From Verrucomicrobiota bacterium (GTDB lineage Bacteria; Verrucomicrobiota; Verrucomicrobiia; Verrucomicrobiales; Akkermansiaceae): a stretch of 34,377 bases of DNA. The stretch is from the NCBI GenBank assembly GCA_017301995.1, contig JAFLEH010000045.1, positions 1 through 34,377 of the forward strand. Direction: 5' to 3'. Numbering within the stretch: the first letter of the stretch is position 1; each line of letters opens with the position of its first letter. Shown here piece after piece: positions 1 to 7,782 of this stretch. The notes below the pieces were generated by a model that worked only from the letters and a program-made list of their open reading frames with translations, ran no database searches and was not told the DNA's origin. A program made the translations under genes and the position numbers.

Positions 1-114
1 CCCGCTCCCGCGCCGGCCCCCGCGCCGGCCCCGAAACCGGTGGAAGCCGTGACGCCGCCGATCCCGGTGCCGCCCGCGCCTCCGGCCCCCGCCGGCACTG
101 CCCCGCAGCCCTGA
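1..114 (+). CDS. C-terminal end of an unidentified Pro/Ala-rich protein (partial)
   Basis: Reading frame 1 is open from the window edge to a TGA at 112-114. It encodes about 37 residues, starting with alternating Pro-Ala and ending in APAGTAPQP. This is a low-complexity, extracytoplasmic-type tail and gives no family by itself. The monohaem cytochrome at 2395-3237 ends in a very similar Pro/Ala/Gly tail, and the stop lies 33 bases before the ccoN-like start. This gene therefore probably belongs to the same operon and may encode another cytochrome or oxidase-complex subunit. That assignment is inference. Confidence 0.6.
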   Translation, partial: PAPAPAPAPAPKPVEAVTPPIPVPPAPPAPAGTAPQP

Positions 115-147
115 TCCTTCCGCAACTTCCATTTTCCCACCAAAGCA

Positions 148-1602
148 ATGTCATCCGCCCCTTCCGCTTCTCCCGCAATGGACGCCGCGACCCGCGCCGG
201 TATCGACCGTTCGCTGCGCCATCCGGTGATGTATCTTCTAACCAGCGGTGCCGCGTGGCTCGTGGTATCCGTGCTGTTGGCGATCACCGCCTCGATCAAG
301 ACCCACTGTCCGACGTTTCTGGAGGATTGCGGGTTTGTGTCGTTCGGCCGGGTGTTTCCGGCGCACATCAACACGCTGGTTTACGGTTGGGGATTTCCGA
401 CCGCGCTGGGCGTGATGATCTGGCTGATGGCGCGGACCACCGGGCAGAAATGCCGGGCTGGCGGCACGATTCTAACCGCCACGCTGATGTGGAACGTCGG
501 TGTCGCTCTCGGCACGCTCGGAATCCTGTGCGGGTTCGGAACCGGAATGCCGTGGATGGAGTTTCCCCGGTTCGCATGGCCGGTGCTGTTGATCGCCTAC
601 GTCGCCATCGTGGTTTGGTCGTTCATCCAGTTTCGTGTTAGGGAGCCGGGCCGCGACTATGTGGCGCAGTGGTATTTCCTCGCGGCGATGGTGTGGTTCC
701 CGTGGATTTCGGTGACCGCGAACACGCTGGTCCATTGCGTTCCGGGGCATCCGGTGATGGCCGCCGGGATCAACGCTTGGTTCAAATCCGGCGTGATTTT
801 CCTGTTCTTCGTCCCGGTTGCGCTGGGTGCCGCCTATTATCTCGGATCGAAACTAACCGGCCGCGCGATTCCCAGCCTGACGCTCGCGCGGTTGGGATTC
901 TGGTCGCTGGCGGTGGTCGCCCCGTGGGCGGGCATGCAGAAGCTCGCCGGCGCGCCGATTCCGGTGTTTTTGCCCTATGTGGGCGCGGCCGCGACGTTGC
1001 TGCTCTCGGTTCCGCTGGTGATTGCCGTGGTCAATGTGCTGCGGACGATATTCTCCTCGGAGGAAAAACTGCCATCCTGCCCGGCGCTGAAGTTCACTCT
1101 ATCCGGTTTGGTGGCCGCGCTGCTGCTGGCGGCGGTGGCGGTGCTGTTCAACCTGCCGGGTTCGTCGCTGTGGAAAGTCCAGTTCTCGCTGGCCGGATAT
1201 GGTTTCGATATTCTGGCGGTTTACGGCGTGTTCGGGTTCCTGATGTTCGCTTCGGCGTATTTCATCGTCCCGCGTTTGACCAACCGCGAGTGGCTCTGCC
1301 CGCGGATGGTTCGCATCCACTATTTCTTCTCGGTCTATGGCATCGGGGCGATCGCGGTTGGCGCGCTGATCGGCGGCTATGTGCATGGTTCCGCCGCGGA
1401 AGCCTGGATGCAGCCGTGGGAGTATGTGGTGAACGAACTCCGCCCGTTCGCCGCGGTTTCCACCTTCGCGTGGTCCGTGATCCTTTTCGCCAACGTGTTC
1501 TTCCTCATCCATCTCGTTCTGATGTGGTCCGGTCTCGACAAGGTGATCGCGGCCCGCAAGACCGACGGCGAGACCACCGATGCCGAACCCGCCGCCCATT
1601 GA
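148..1602 (+). CDS. CcoN-like haem-copper oxidase fold protein lacking most metal-ligand histidines
   Basis: The product has 484 residues and about 12 hydrophobic helices, and is clearly related to subunit I of cbb3 oxidases. The helix-II region SFGRVFPAHINTL matches the family's FGRL..xHTNA and keeps the first low-spin haem histidine. The other diagnostic sites align but are changed. The copper site WYGHNAV reads WFKSGVI, the WAGPHHLHY segment reads WAGMQKLAG, and the haem segment GHxHxG reads GFDILAV. Five of six expected ligands are thus missing, so oxygen reduction at a canonical haem-CuB centre is unlikely. It sits 40 bases upstream of a ccoO-like gene and ahead of a cytochrome c gene. 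It may be a structural or quinol/electron-transfer membrane subunit of a derived complex. The fold assignment is strong; the function is unknown. Confidence 0.85.
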   Translation: MSSAPSASPAMDAATRAGIDRSLRHPVMYLLTSGAAWLVVSVLLAITASIKTHCPTFLEDCGFVSFGRVFPAHINTLVYGWGFPTALGVMIWLMARTTGQKCRAGGTILTATLMWNVGVALGTLGILCGFGTGMPWMEFPRFAWPVLLIAYVAIVVWSFIQFRVREPGRDYVAQWYFLAAMVWFPWISVTANTLVHCVPGHPVMAAGINAWFKSGVIFLFFVPVALGAAYYLGSKLTGRAIPSLTLARLGFWSLAVVAPWAGMQKLAGAPIPVFLPYVGAAATLLLSVPLVIAVVNVLRTIFSSEEKLPSCPALKFTLSGLVAALLLAAVAVLFNLPGSSLWKVQFSLAGYGFDILAVYGVFGFLMFASAYFIVPRLTNREWLCPRMVRIHYFFSVYGIGAIAVGALIGGYVHGSAAEAWMQPWEYVVNELRPFAAVSTFAWSVILFANVFFLIHLVLMWSGLDKVIAARKTDGETTDAEPAAH

Positions 1603-1642
1603 TCCTTTCCCGTTCCAACCCTATCCGATTCCCCAATTTCCC

Positions 1643-2362
1643 ATGAGCCTCCGCAATTTCATTCTCGGTCTGGCAGCCAGTTTCGGCGCCGCCTGGCTGT
1701 TCGGCGTGGTCGTTCCGTTCGTCAAGATGCGCAACCTGGCGCCGATCGCTCTCAACAAGGAGCTGGACGGGGCCGAAGGGTTTTTCTATCCGAAACGAGG
1801 CGGCCGGGTCTCCAACGGCTCGCGGGTTTACGGTGAAAACGGCTGCTATGTCTGCCACACCCAGTTGGTTAGGCCGACCTATGCCGGCCAGGACCTGCAC
1901 CGTCCGGACATGGGCGGTCTTCAGAACGATCCCGAACGCGGCGACACCCGCCGCGAGACGAACGCCTATGACTTCGAAGGCGAGAAGTTCGCCCACATCG
2001 GCGCCGCGCGGATCGGTCCGGATCTGAGCAACGTGGGACGCCGCTACGAAGCGGCCGTGACGCTGAAGGGCGAGGGCACGGTGGAGGGTGAGTTCTACGC
2101 CCACCTCTACGACCCGCGCCGCAACCCGGTAGCGGGCAACGCGGTTTGTCCGTCGCACAAGTTCCTGTTCGATGAGGTCGAGGTGAAAGGCCAGCGTCCG
2201 AAGGATGCGCTGCCCTTCGGCGGATCGGAAACCACCGCGCTGGTTCCCGGACCCGACGCCAAGGCGCTCGTTTCCTATCTGATGTCGCTGAAGAAAGACC
2301 AGCCCGCTCCCGCATCGCTCAATTTCCCGTTCGCCGACGACAAGAAGCCGGCCGCCAAGTGA
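1643..2362 (+). CDS. CcoO-like membrane-anchored monohaem cytochrome c
   Basis: The product has 239 residues. The ATG at 1643 directly follows a TTTCCC run and puts the N-terminal anchor helix (about residues 5-25) at the start; an upstream in-frame start at 1580 would add 21 Pro-rich residues. The haem motif GCYVCHTQLVRP matches the CcoO signature GCYxCHSQMIRP. GPDLSNVGRRY and YAHLYDPRRNP also follow CcoO. At the distal ligand, where CcoO has SxMPxYxFL, this protein has AVCPSHKFLF, so Met is replaced by Cys with a His three residues later. The haem may have unusual axial ligation or none. The gene lies between the CcoN-like gene and a second cytochrome gene whose frame overlaps its stop codon, so the proteins probably form one complex. 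Confidence 0.85.
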   Translation: MSLRNFILGLAASFGAAWLFGVVVPFVKMRNLAPIALNKELDGAEGFFYPKRGGRVSNGSRVYGENGCYVCHTQLVRPTYAGQDLHRPDMGGLQNDPERGDTRRETNAYDFEGEKFAHIGAARIGPDLSNVGRRYEAAVTLKGEGTVEGEFYAHLYDPRRNPVAGNAVCPSHKFLFDEVEVKGQRPKDALPFGGSETTALVPGPDAKALVSYLMSLKKDQPAPASLNFPFADDKKPAAK

Positions 2363-2394
2363 ACGATATTTCCAGAGATTCATTCCCATCCGCC

Positions 2395-3237
2395 ATGTCC
2401 GCCACCAGCCCGCATTCTGAACCCGAGAACTCCACCCCGGTTGTTGCCGGTCCGCCTCCCGTGGAGCGCGAGAAAAGCATCCCGGCGAGTGGTGACCAGC
2501 CGATTTCCCTGCGCACAACCGCGATTTGCGGAGCGGTGTTGATTTTCGGGGGATTGATCGCCGGATACGCGGGCAACCAGTTTTCCTATGGCTCGCTGTT
2601 CAAGGACGGCTATGTGCGGCAGCGTCCGCCGGGCGCGAAGATCACGCCGCCCCCGCCGAAAAAGGCGATGGACGCCTACATCGCCAAGGGCAAGAAGGTG
2701 TTCGAGGGCAAGTGCATCACCTGCCACGGACCGGAAGCCAAGGGCAATGGCGCCACCTATCCGTCGCTCGTCGGTTCGCCGTGGGCTCTGGGAGAAACGG
2801 AACGCTTCTCCATGATCGTGCTCAACGGTCTGCAGGGCCCCGTTTCCGACGGCAAAACCTACGGTGTGATGACCCCGCAAACTCCGCTGACACCGGAGGA
2901 ACTCGCCGGTGTCATGACTTACGTGCGCAACCACTTCGGCAACACCAAGGGTGACGTCGTTACCGTGGAAATGGCTCGCAACGCGATGAAGATCGCCGCC
3001 GCAAGAAAATTGGCCGGAAAGCCGGTCACCGCCGAAGAACTTACCGCCGATCATGTCAAGAACCTCGAAGGCAAAGTCGTGAAACCGGATGATATGGTCG
3101 ATCCGCTGACCCTGCAGGTGGTCGTGGCTCCCACCGCCGAAGCCCCGGCTCCGGCGGCCCCAACCGCCGGCACTCCCGGTGCCGCTCCCGCTCCTGGCGC
3201 AACAGGCACGGCACCCGCACCCGCTCCGGCGAAGTAG
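2395..3237 (+). CDS. Membrane-anchored monohaem cytochrome c (CcoP-like) with Pro/Ala-rich tail
   Basis: From the ATG at 2395 the product has 280 residues. A GTG at 2359 overlapping the ccoO-like stop would add 12 residues and is an alternative. The order is a polar N-terminus, one membrane helix (about residues 40-60), a class I cytochrome c domain with CITCHG as haem site and a methionine in GVMTPQ as likely sixth ligand, a helical extension, and a Pro/Ala/Gly-rich tail of about 40 residues. Only one CxxCH is present, whereas standard CcoP carries two haems. As the third gene of the cluster it probably passes electrons to or from the CcoN/CcoO-like pair on the outer face of the inner membrane. 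Confidence 0.85.
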   Translation: MSATSPHSEPENSTPVVAGPPPVEREKSIPASGDQPISLRTTAICGAVLIFGGLIAGYAGNQFSYGSLFKDGYVRQRPPGAKITPPPPKKAMDAYIAKGKKVFEGKCITCHGPEAKGNGATYPSLVGSPWALGETERFSMIVLNGLQGPVSDGKTYGVMTPQTPLTPEELAGVMTYVRNHFGNTKGDVVTVEMARNAMKIAAARKLAGKPVTAEELTADHVKNLEGKVVKPDDMVDPLTLQVVVAPTAEAPAPAAPTAGTPGAAPAPGATGTAPAPAPAK

Positions 3238-3279
3238 TCCGCCCGCATATGTTTCGGGATAAGCGGAACTGGAGCGGAA

Positions 3280-3334
3280 CCGGAGCGAGATCGACCTTCG
3301 GTCGAATGGGCCGCCAACCTCGGAATCGCTCCGG
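3280..3334. terminator. Nested inverted repeats between convergent genes
   Basis: A perfect 9-base inverted repeat (3280-3288 with 3326-3334, CCGGAGCGA/TCGCTCCGG) surrounds a perfect 6-bp hairpin at 3291-3305 (TCGACC-TTC-GGTCGA). The element lies between the converging cytochrome and GH76 genes, where a two-way terminator would be expected. No T-run follows on either strand, so intrinsic termination is uncertain. Confidence 0.4.
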
Positions 3335-3402
3335 CGCGGGCTTTGCCTGTCCGGGGGAATGCCCCAAAAATGTTACCGTGCGAGGACTGACCCCATGTGG
3401 GA

Positions 3403-4491
3403 TCAGAGCGGGTCGGTGACTTGGAGGAGGACCACAGCGCTGCTGCAGCCCCAGGAGTAGCGTTTGCCGGGAGGGGTGGGTTGGGGCCATTTGGGCCAGC
3501 AGAGGTTGTCGCTTTCCCGGCGGGCCTGCCATGCGGCGTCGGCGTTCTTGCGGAGCCAGGGTTCGAAGGCGGCCTGTTCCTTGCGGTCCTTCATGAAACG
3601 GGCGATCCAGCGCGCGCCGATGCCGTTGAAGCCGCCGCCGTCGTCCTTTTCGCCGGATGGCGGGAAAAGCCCGTCGCGGCAGAGGTGGTTCTTGGTGAAT
3701 TCGGCGGCGAGCCTGGCTTCCTTGACATAACCTAGCAGATTTGCGGCGCCGACGAAGGTTCCCTGGTTGTAGGTGAGGGCCATCCGGTTGATGTGCTTGT
3801 CGCGATTGATGGCGTCGGAAACGCGGCCGGTGTTGGAGTCGAACAGGGTATCGCGTTCCCAGATGAAAAGGCCGCGGGATTTGGTGAAATACGAGGTGTC
3901 ATTGGTGGCCCGGCCCAGCAGAAACGCGGCAATCGCTCCCGGACCGTTGACACACGCGTTTTTCGAGCGGTTGTCGGTCTTCCACCAGAGTCCGCCGCCG
4001 AGATCGGGGGAAATGGCGCGGGCATAGCAGAGGTCGAAGTTCTCCTTGGCCACCTGCAGGTATTCGCGGTCCTTGGTGTTCAGATAGGCGCGGGTGGAGG
4101 CGATGACCATCCACATGATGTCGTCGTTGAACTCGTTGTGGCTCCAGTTGCGTCCGTGGTCGGCCAGAAACCCGCGGAACAGTTTTTTGAACATTTCCAG
4201 CAACTCCGGCCGACGGGTCCGCTGATAGGCGTCGAGCACCATCTCCATCTGCTCCGCGCGCATCCAGTAGGACACTTTTCCGCCATCGGTGCTTTCCTTG
4301 AACCAGGCGCGGCCATTTTCCTCCTGATAGAACGCGGCCTTGTGCGCCTCGAAAATCGCGTCGGCATCGGCCGCGGTGAAGGCTCTCGCGCTCCGGACCG
4401 GCCCCAGAATGATGAGGACGGGAGCGATGCAGCGGATCAACCGCCCCATCCGGCGGGTTAGGTTGTTGGAGATCGTGAATGGCAGCGGCAT
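3403..4491 (-). CDS. Secreted glycoside hydrolase family 76 protein (alpha-1,6-mannanase-like)
   Basis: The product has 362 residues and an all-helical (alpha/alpha)6 style sequence. The consecutive acids in NEFNDDIMW (D123-D124) match the catalytic Asp pair of GH76 endo-alpha-1,6-mannanases. Other GH76-like stretches are GGLWWKTD, KNACVNGP and ALTYNQGTF. A signal peptide is visible: MGRLIRCIAPVLIILG followed by a likely cut after ARA. It would start more naturally at the internal ATG at 4449 than at 4491, so the start is uncertain. It probably cuts the alpha-1,6-mannan backbone of fungal, algal or bacterial glycans outside the cytoplasm. No other mannan genes or transporter lie beside it. 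Confidence 0.85.
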   Translation of the reverse strand: MPLPFTISNNLTRRMGRLIRCIAPVLIILGPVRSARAFTAADADAIFEAHKAAFYQEENGRAWFKESTDGGKVSYWMRAEQMEMVLDAYQRTRRPELLEMFKKLFRGFLADHGRNWSHNEFNDDIMWMVIASTRAYLNTKDREYLQVAKENFDLCYARAISPDLGGGLWWKTDNRSKNACVNGPGAIAAFLLGRATNDTSYFTKSRGLFIWERDTLFDSNTGRVSDAINRDKHINRMALTYNQGTFVGAANLLGYVKEARLAAEFTKNHLCRDGLFPPSGEKDDGGGFNGIGARWIARFMKDRKEQAAFEPWLRKNADAAWQARRESDNLCWPKWPQPTPPGKRYSWGCSSAVVLLQVTDPL

Positions 4492-4616
4492 AGGAGGGAA
4501 ATCAGGGCATCCGGAGAAAACCGGTCGGTTGGTGGAATACGCCCGCGGGAGGCGATTGTGTCAACCCGATCGGGGGATGCGAAAAAGCGGGAGGTTTCGC
4601 GGCGTAATCGGTGCGG

Positions 4617-5678
4617 ATGTTGAAGCCTCTGCCAGCCATGGACGACGCCCGGTTGCTGCCGCCGGTCGAGATGGCGCATCATCGGTATTTCGAGCACGCG
4701 GCGGAACATCCGTTCGATGCCGACGCCGCGGAACCCGGCTTGCGCAACGCCTGGTGGCTGGCCGAGTGCGCCCTCGCGGCGTATGCCGACGTGCGATTGG
4801 CGGCGCCGATCTTCGAAGCGGGCGCGTTGGAGGTGGTGGGGGAAGGCCCTGTGATCGGCGGAGGTCTTGGCGGTCAGTGTTATGTGGTGGCCGGCGGCGG
4901 AGCGGTGATCGTGGCGTTTCGCGGCACGCAAGTGGTGAAAACCGCGCACGCGCGGTCGGGCAATCTGCGGGAAATGGTGGGCCGCGTTTTGCGGGATGTG
5001 GTCACGGATGCTCAGGTTAGACTGGTCAAATGGCAGGGCCGCGCGGGTGGGATGGTCCATCAGGGATTCGCCCGATCGTTTCTTGAAATGGAACCGGAAC
5101 TGTCCGAGCGGGTCGCCATGGCCAGGAAACGCCACCCGAACGCCCGACTTTGGATCACCGGGCACAGCCTGGGAGGCGCGCTGGCCACCTTGGCGGCCGA
5201 CCGGCTGGACGAGGTCCGCGGCATCCATGTCTTCGGATCCCCGAGGGTGGGCGACGCGGAGTTCGCAGGCGGTGTGCGGTTTCCAGGGTGGAGGTTCCGC
5301 CATCATGCCGATGCCGTCCCTTGGGTTCCGGTGGAGGCGATGGGATACCGTCACATCGATGCCGGAAAATACCTGGACCGCAACGCGGCCCTAACCGAAG
5401 AACCCGGCGCGTTGTCCATGCTCTGGGACGCGGCCTTGGGTGCCCCGGAGGCGTTACGGCAGGCAATCACCGCGCTTTCCCGCGGCGAATGGGCGGCTCT
5501 CACTCCCAAGAATCTGGTCGATCACGCGCCGTTGGTGTATGCGATCCGCGTCTGGAACGCATACGCCGAAGGGATTCCTCGACGTCAGGGGGCTGAGGGT
5601 CTCAATTCGATGAACGCCCATGGATCCGGAGATGACGTGCTCGTAAAAATGAAGAAGCCTCCTCGATACAAGCAATAG
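4617..5678 (+). CDS. Class 3 lipase-family serine hydrolase
   Basis: The product has about 353 residues from the ATG at 4617; a GTG at 4611 and an ATG at 4638 are alternatives. The nucleophile elbow is TGHSLGGALATLAAD with the serine at about residue 184. The oxyanion strand VAFRGTQ, VHQGFARSFLEM, and GSPRVGDAEFA follow the order of Lipase_3 enzymes. The acid is likely the Asp of DAVPWVP and the His lies in GYRHIDAGKYL. No signal peptide is evident, so it is probably cytoplasmic or exported in another way. It starts divergently from the GH76 gene. The substrate (triacylglycerol, phospholipid or another ester) cannot be read from the sequence. Confidence 0.85.
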   Translation: MLKPLPAMDDARLLPPVEMAHHRYFEHAAEHPFDADAAEPGLRNAWWLAECALAAYADVRLAAPIFEAGALEVVGEGPVIGGGLGGQCYVVAGGGAVIVAFRGTQVVKTAHARSGNLREMVGRVLRDVVTDAQVRLVKWQGRAGGMVHQGFARSFLEMEPELSERVAMARKRHPNARLWITGHSLGGALATLAADRLDEVRGIHVFGSPRVGDAEFAGGVRFPGWRFRHHADAVPWVPVEAMGYRHIDAGKYLDRNAALTEEPGALSMLWDAALGAPEALRQAITALSRGEWAALTPKNLVDHAPLVYAIRVWNAYAEGIPRRQGAEGLNSMNAHGSGDDVLVKMKKPPRYKQ

Positions 5679-5772
5679 CGGGTTCTCGGCAATGGGCTGC
5701 CTATCCAACTGGGGCCTGGCGAATCCGCATTTCCGGCTGGACAGGGGGCGGGCTTGGCGGGCAGGCTGGGGC

Positions 5773-6378
5773 ATGACGATTTTCGAGAGCAAGCGTGTTC
5801 TGGCATGGGGCGGGCTGGACGTTCCTTTGCTGGGGTTGGACCATGATTGGTTCGGGCAGCGGGTGGAGCCGGGAGCGGCGTTTTCGTTGGTGAAAGATCC
5901 TCGGCGGTTGTGGTTCGTGGCGGCGCACCGGCGGGCGGCGGCGCTTCATCCGCGGTCGAGGCCGGGGGAGTTTCAGGCGGAATTGTGGCGCTATGACGTG
6001 GCGGAGTTTTTCCTGGCCCATCCGGCGAGCGGGCGGTACTTCGAGTTCAATCTGGCGCCCAACGGCGCGTGGTGGAACTGTGAGTTCACCGCGCCGCGGG
6101 TTCGGGCGCGCGAGGAGGACGAACCGATGCCCGAGGTGGCCACGTTTGCGGATTTGGCGCCGGACGGAAGCTGGTTGGCAGCGATGGCGGTACCGCTGGA
6201 TTTGTTGAAAGCCCGCTTGGATTTCGGTCCGCAGACCACGGCCAACGTGACCTTCATTCTGGAATCGCCCGCGCAGCGTTTCCTAACCGCCGCGAAGCTC
6301 GGCGACGGCGAACCGGACTACCACCAGCCCGGATTGTTTCCGCGGGTCGCGTTCGTGCCGGTGCCGGAACTTGGCTAG
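5773..6378 (+). CDS. CBM9/DOMON-like carbohydrate-binding domain protein
   Basis: From the ATG at 5773 the product has 201 residues; an in-frame ATG at 5692 would add 27 residues without recognisable features. The central stretch LWRYDVAEFFLA, then GRYFEFNLAPNGAWW, then a C-terminal WLAAMAVPLDLL, is typical of stand-alone DOMON-like type 9 carbohydrate-binding domains. No signal peptide or catalytic motif is seen. The function is unknown; binding of a sugar or haem has been proposed for this fold. It lies 94 bases after the lipase gene in the same direction. Confidence 0.6.
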   Translation: MTIFESKRVLAWGGLDVPLLGLDHDWFGQRVEPGAAFSLVKDPRRLWFVAAHRRAAALHPRSRPGEFQAELWRYDVAEFFLAHPASGRYFEFNLAPNGAWWNCEFTAPRVRAREEDEPMPEVATFADLAPDGSWLAAMAVPLDLLKARLDFGPQTTANVTFILESPAQRFLTAAKLGDGEPDYHQPGLFPRVAFVPVPELG

Positions 6379-6405
6379 TTTTTTTCAAATCGGCCGGATC
6401 ACCAC

Positions 6406-6433
6406 TTGGCGGGTGGCCGGTTGTGTGTATGAT
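6406..6433 (+). promoter_or_regulatory. Possible sigma-70 promoter for a nearly leaderless mRNA
   Basis: TTGGCG (6406-6411) and TATGAT (6428-6433) are separated by 16 bases. The -10 box ends only 8 bases before the GTG start at 6442, so transcription would begin at or just before the start codon. The match is by eye only. Confidence 0.35.
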
Positions 6434-6441
6434 CCCCGGCG

Positions 6442-7782
6442 GTGAGCGAAAGGTATCACATTGAGGAGATCCTGTCCCAAGACGAACTTGGGGTCCTGTT
6501 TCGTGCGGTCGATCAGAAGTCAGGCCGGCCGGTCGCGCTCAGGCGGTTTTTCCCATTCGGCCGCGATGGCGGCGGACTGGAGGAGCATGAAACGGCGGAA
6601 TACCGGTCGGCGGTGGGGCAGATCGCCTCGCTGTCGGATCCGGCGCTCCGGCAGGTTTTGGACGGCGGCTGCGATCCGGTGGACGGCATACCCTATCTGG
6701 TCACCGAGTGGGTGGACGGCGAGGCGTTGGACGCCTTGCTGACAAGGGGCGAGTGCGAGCCGGACGCGGTGGTGGATTTGTTGGATCGCGCGCTGGCGCT
6801 GTGCATGGTGATTTCGGCGAAGTTAGGCACCGAGGCCGTGTGGTTAGACACCAGCCCGGCGATGGTGGTGCTCGACGGCGGCGAGGGCGGGCGCGGGGTC
6901 ACGTTTTCGATTTCCGCGATCCGCTGGTTGGTGGAAACGCGCGACCGGAGAAGTTTCGAACCGCTGGCGGTACTGGCGGAGGAAATGATGGGGTGGAGGG
7001 GCCGGCTCGTCGGCGATCAGGCGGGCGGTGGATTGGGCGGTTGGATCAAATGGACCCGGAACAACGGCCAAACCGCAACCCAGGCCGAGGCCCGGCTGGT
7101 TCTCGCGAGAATGACGGGTCGGGCGGCCGCCGAACCGGTGCCGCAGGTGATCGCGCCGCCGACCGTTGCCGCGCCTCCTCCTCCAACCGCCGTCGCGCCG
7201 CAGATGGCAACCCCGACCATCCCCACCCAACGTATTGCGCCGGGTATCCAGCCATTGCCGATGGGATTGCCGCCGCAGGGATCGAAGTCCGGAAAACTCT
7301 GGATTGTTATGGCGATCCTGATCGTTTTGATAGGCGGCGTGGCGTGGTGGGGAGTGACCCATTCCAAGAGCGCGGTCGCCGCGTCTGAGGCTCCGCCGCC
7401 GGGCGACAAGCGGCTGGAGGATGTCAACGCGCGGGCCGCCAAGTACGCGGCGGGTGGCGCGCCAAGTTCCTCGGACACGGTTTTCGCGGTGGGTGATGAC
7501 CAGGCGATCCGCAACGAGAACGGGAAAACGATCACCGTCGAGGGTGTCGTCAGGCGGGTTTATGCCTCGAATTCCGGCAAGACGCTCTATCTGGAATTCG
7601 CCGGCGCCGAAATGCCGAACCAGGCGCGCGGGCGCGTGGTGGCGGCCGATGTCCCCGCTCTAACGGAGGAGGCGCTGAAACGCTTCGAAGGCAAGAAAGT
7701 CCGGGTCACCGGAGACGTGCGGATCGTTCAGGACCGCGCCGAGATCACTCTAACCGCCGAATCCGCGATCAAGGAGCCATGA
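6442..7782 (+). CDS. Membrane pseudokinase with C-terminal OB-like domain
   Basis: The product has 446 residues from a GTG start. Residues 5-200 resemble a Ser/Thr protein kinase domain (YHIEEILSQDELGVLFRAVD, then GIPYLVTEWVDGEALDALL). The catalytic Lys of the VAxK strand is replaced in VALRRF (R34), the catalytic-loop HRD/HGD segment reads WLDTSPAMVVLDG, and no DFG is visible. It is therefore a probable pseudokinase. A Pro/Ala/Thr-rich linker (about 230-282) leads to one membrane helix (286-306). After a short spacer comes a beta-rich domain of about 100 residues (ITVEGVVRRVYASNSGKTLYL ... VRVTGDVRIVQDRAEITL), like an OB fold of the nuclease/aaRS-associated type. The stop overlaps the start of the GTPase gene by four bases, so the two are made together and probably interact. 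The role is unknown. Confidence 0.7.
   Translation: MSERYHIEEILSQDELGVLFRAVDQKSGRPVALRRFFPFGRDGGGLEEHETAEYRSAVGQIASLSDPALRQVLDGGCDPVDGIPYLVTEWVDGEALDALLTRGECEPDAVVDLLDRALALCMVISAKLGTEAVWLDTSPAMVVLDGGEGGRGVTFSISAIRWLVETRDRRSFEPLAVLAEEMMGWRGRLVGDQAGGGLGGWIKWTRNNGQTATQAEARLVLARMTGRAAAEPVPQVIAPPTVAAPPPPTAVAPQMATPTIPTQRIAPGIQPLPMGLPPQGSKSGKLWIVMAILIVLIGGVAWWGVTHSKSAVAASEAPPPGDKRLEDVNARAAKYAAGGAPSSSDTVFAVGDDQAIRNENGKTITVEGVVRRVYASNSGKTLYLEFAGAEMPNQARGRVVAADVPALTEEALKRFEGKKVRVTGDVRIVQDRAEITLTAESAIKEP

Noticed and set aside
3354..3370. GGGG-AATG-CCCC hairpin followed by five A
   Set aside because: For a plus-strand terminator the run should be T, and on the minus strand the T-run comes before the stem, so the order is wrong for either gene.
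6379..6385. T7 run as intrinsic terminator of the CBM9-like gene
   Set aside because: Only a 3-bp stem (GCC/GGC) precedes it, too weak to support the call.
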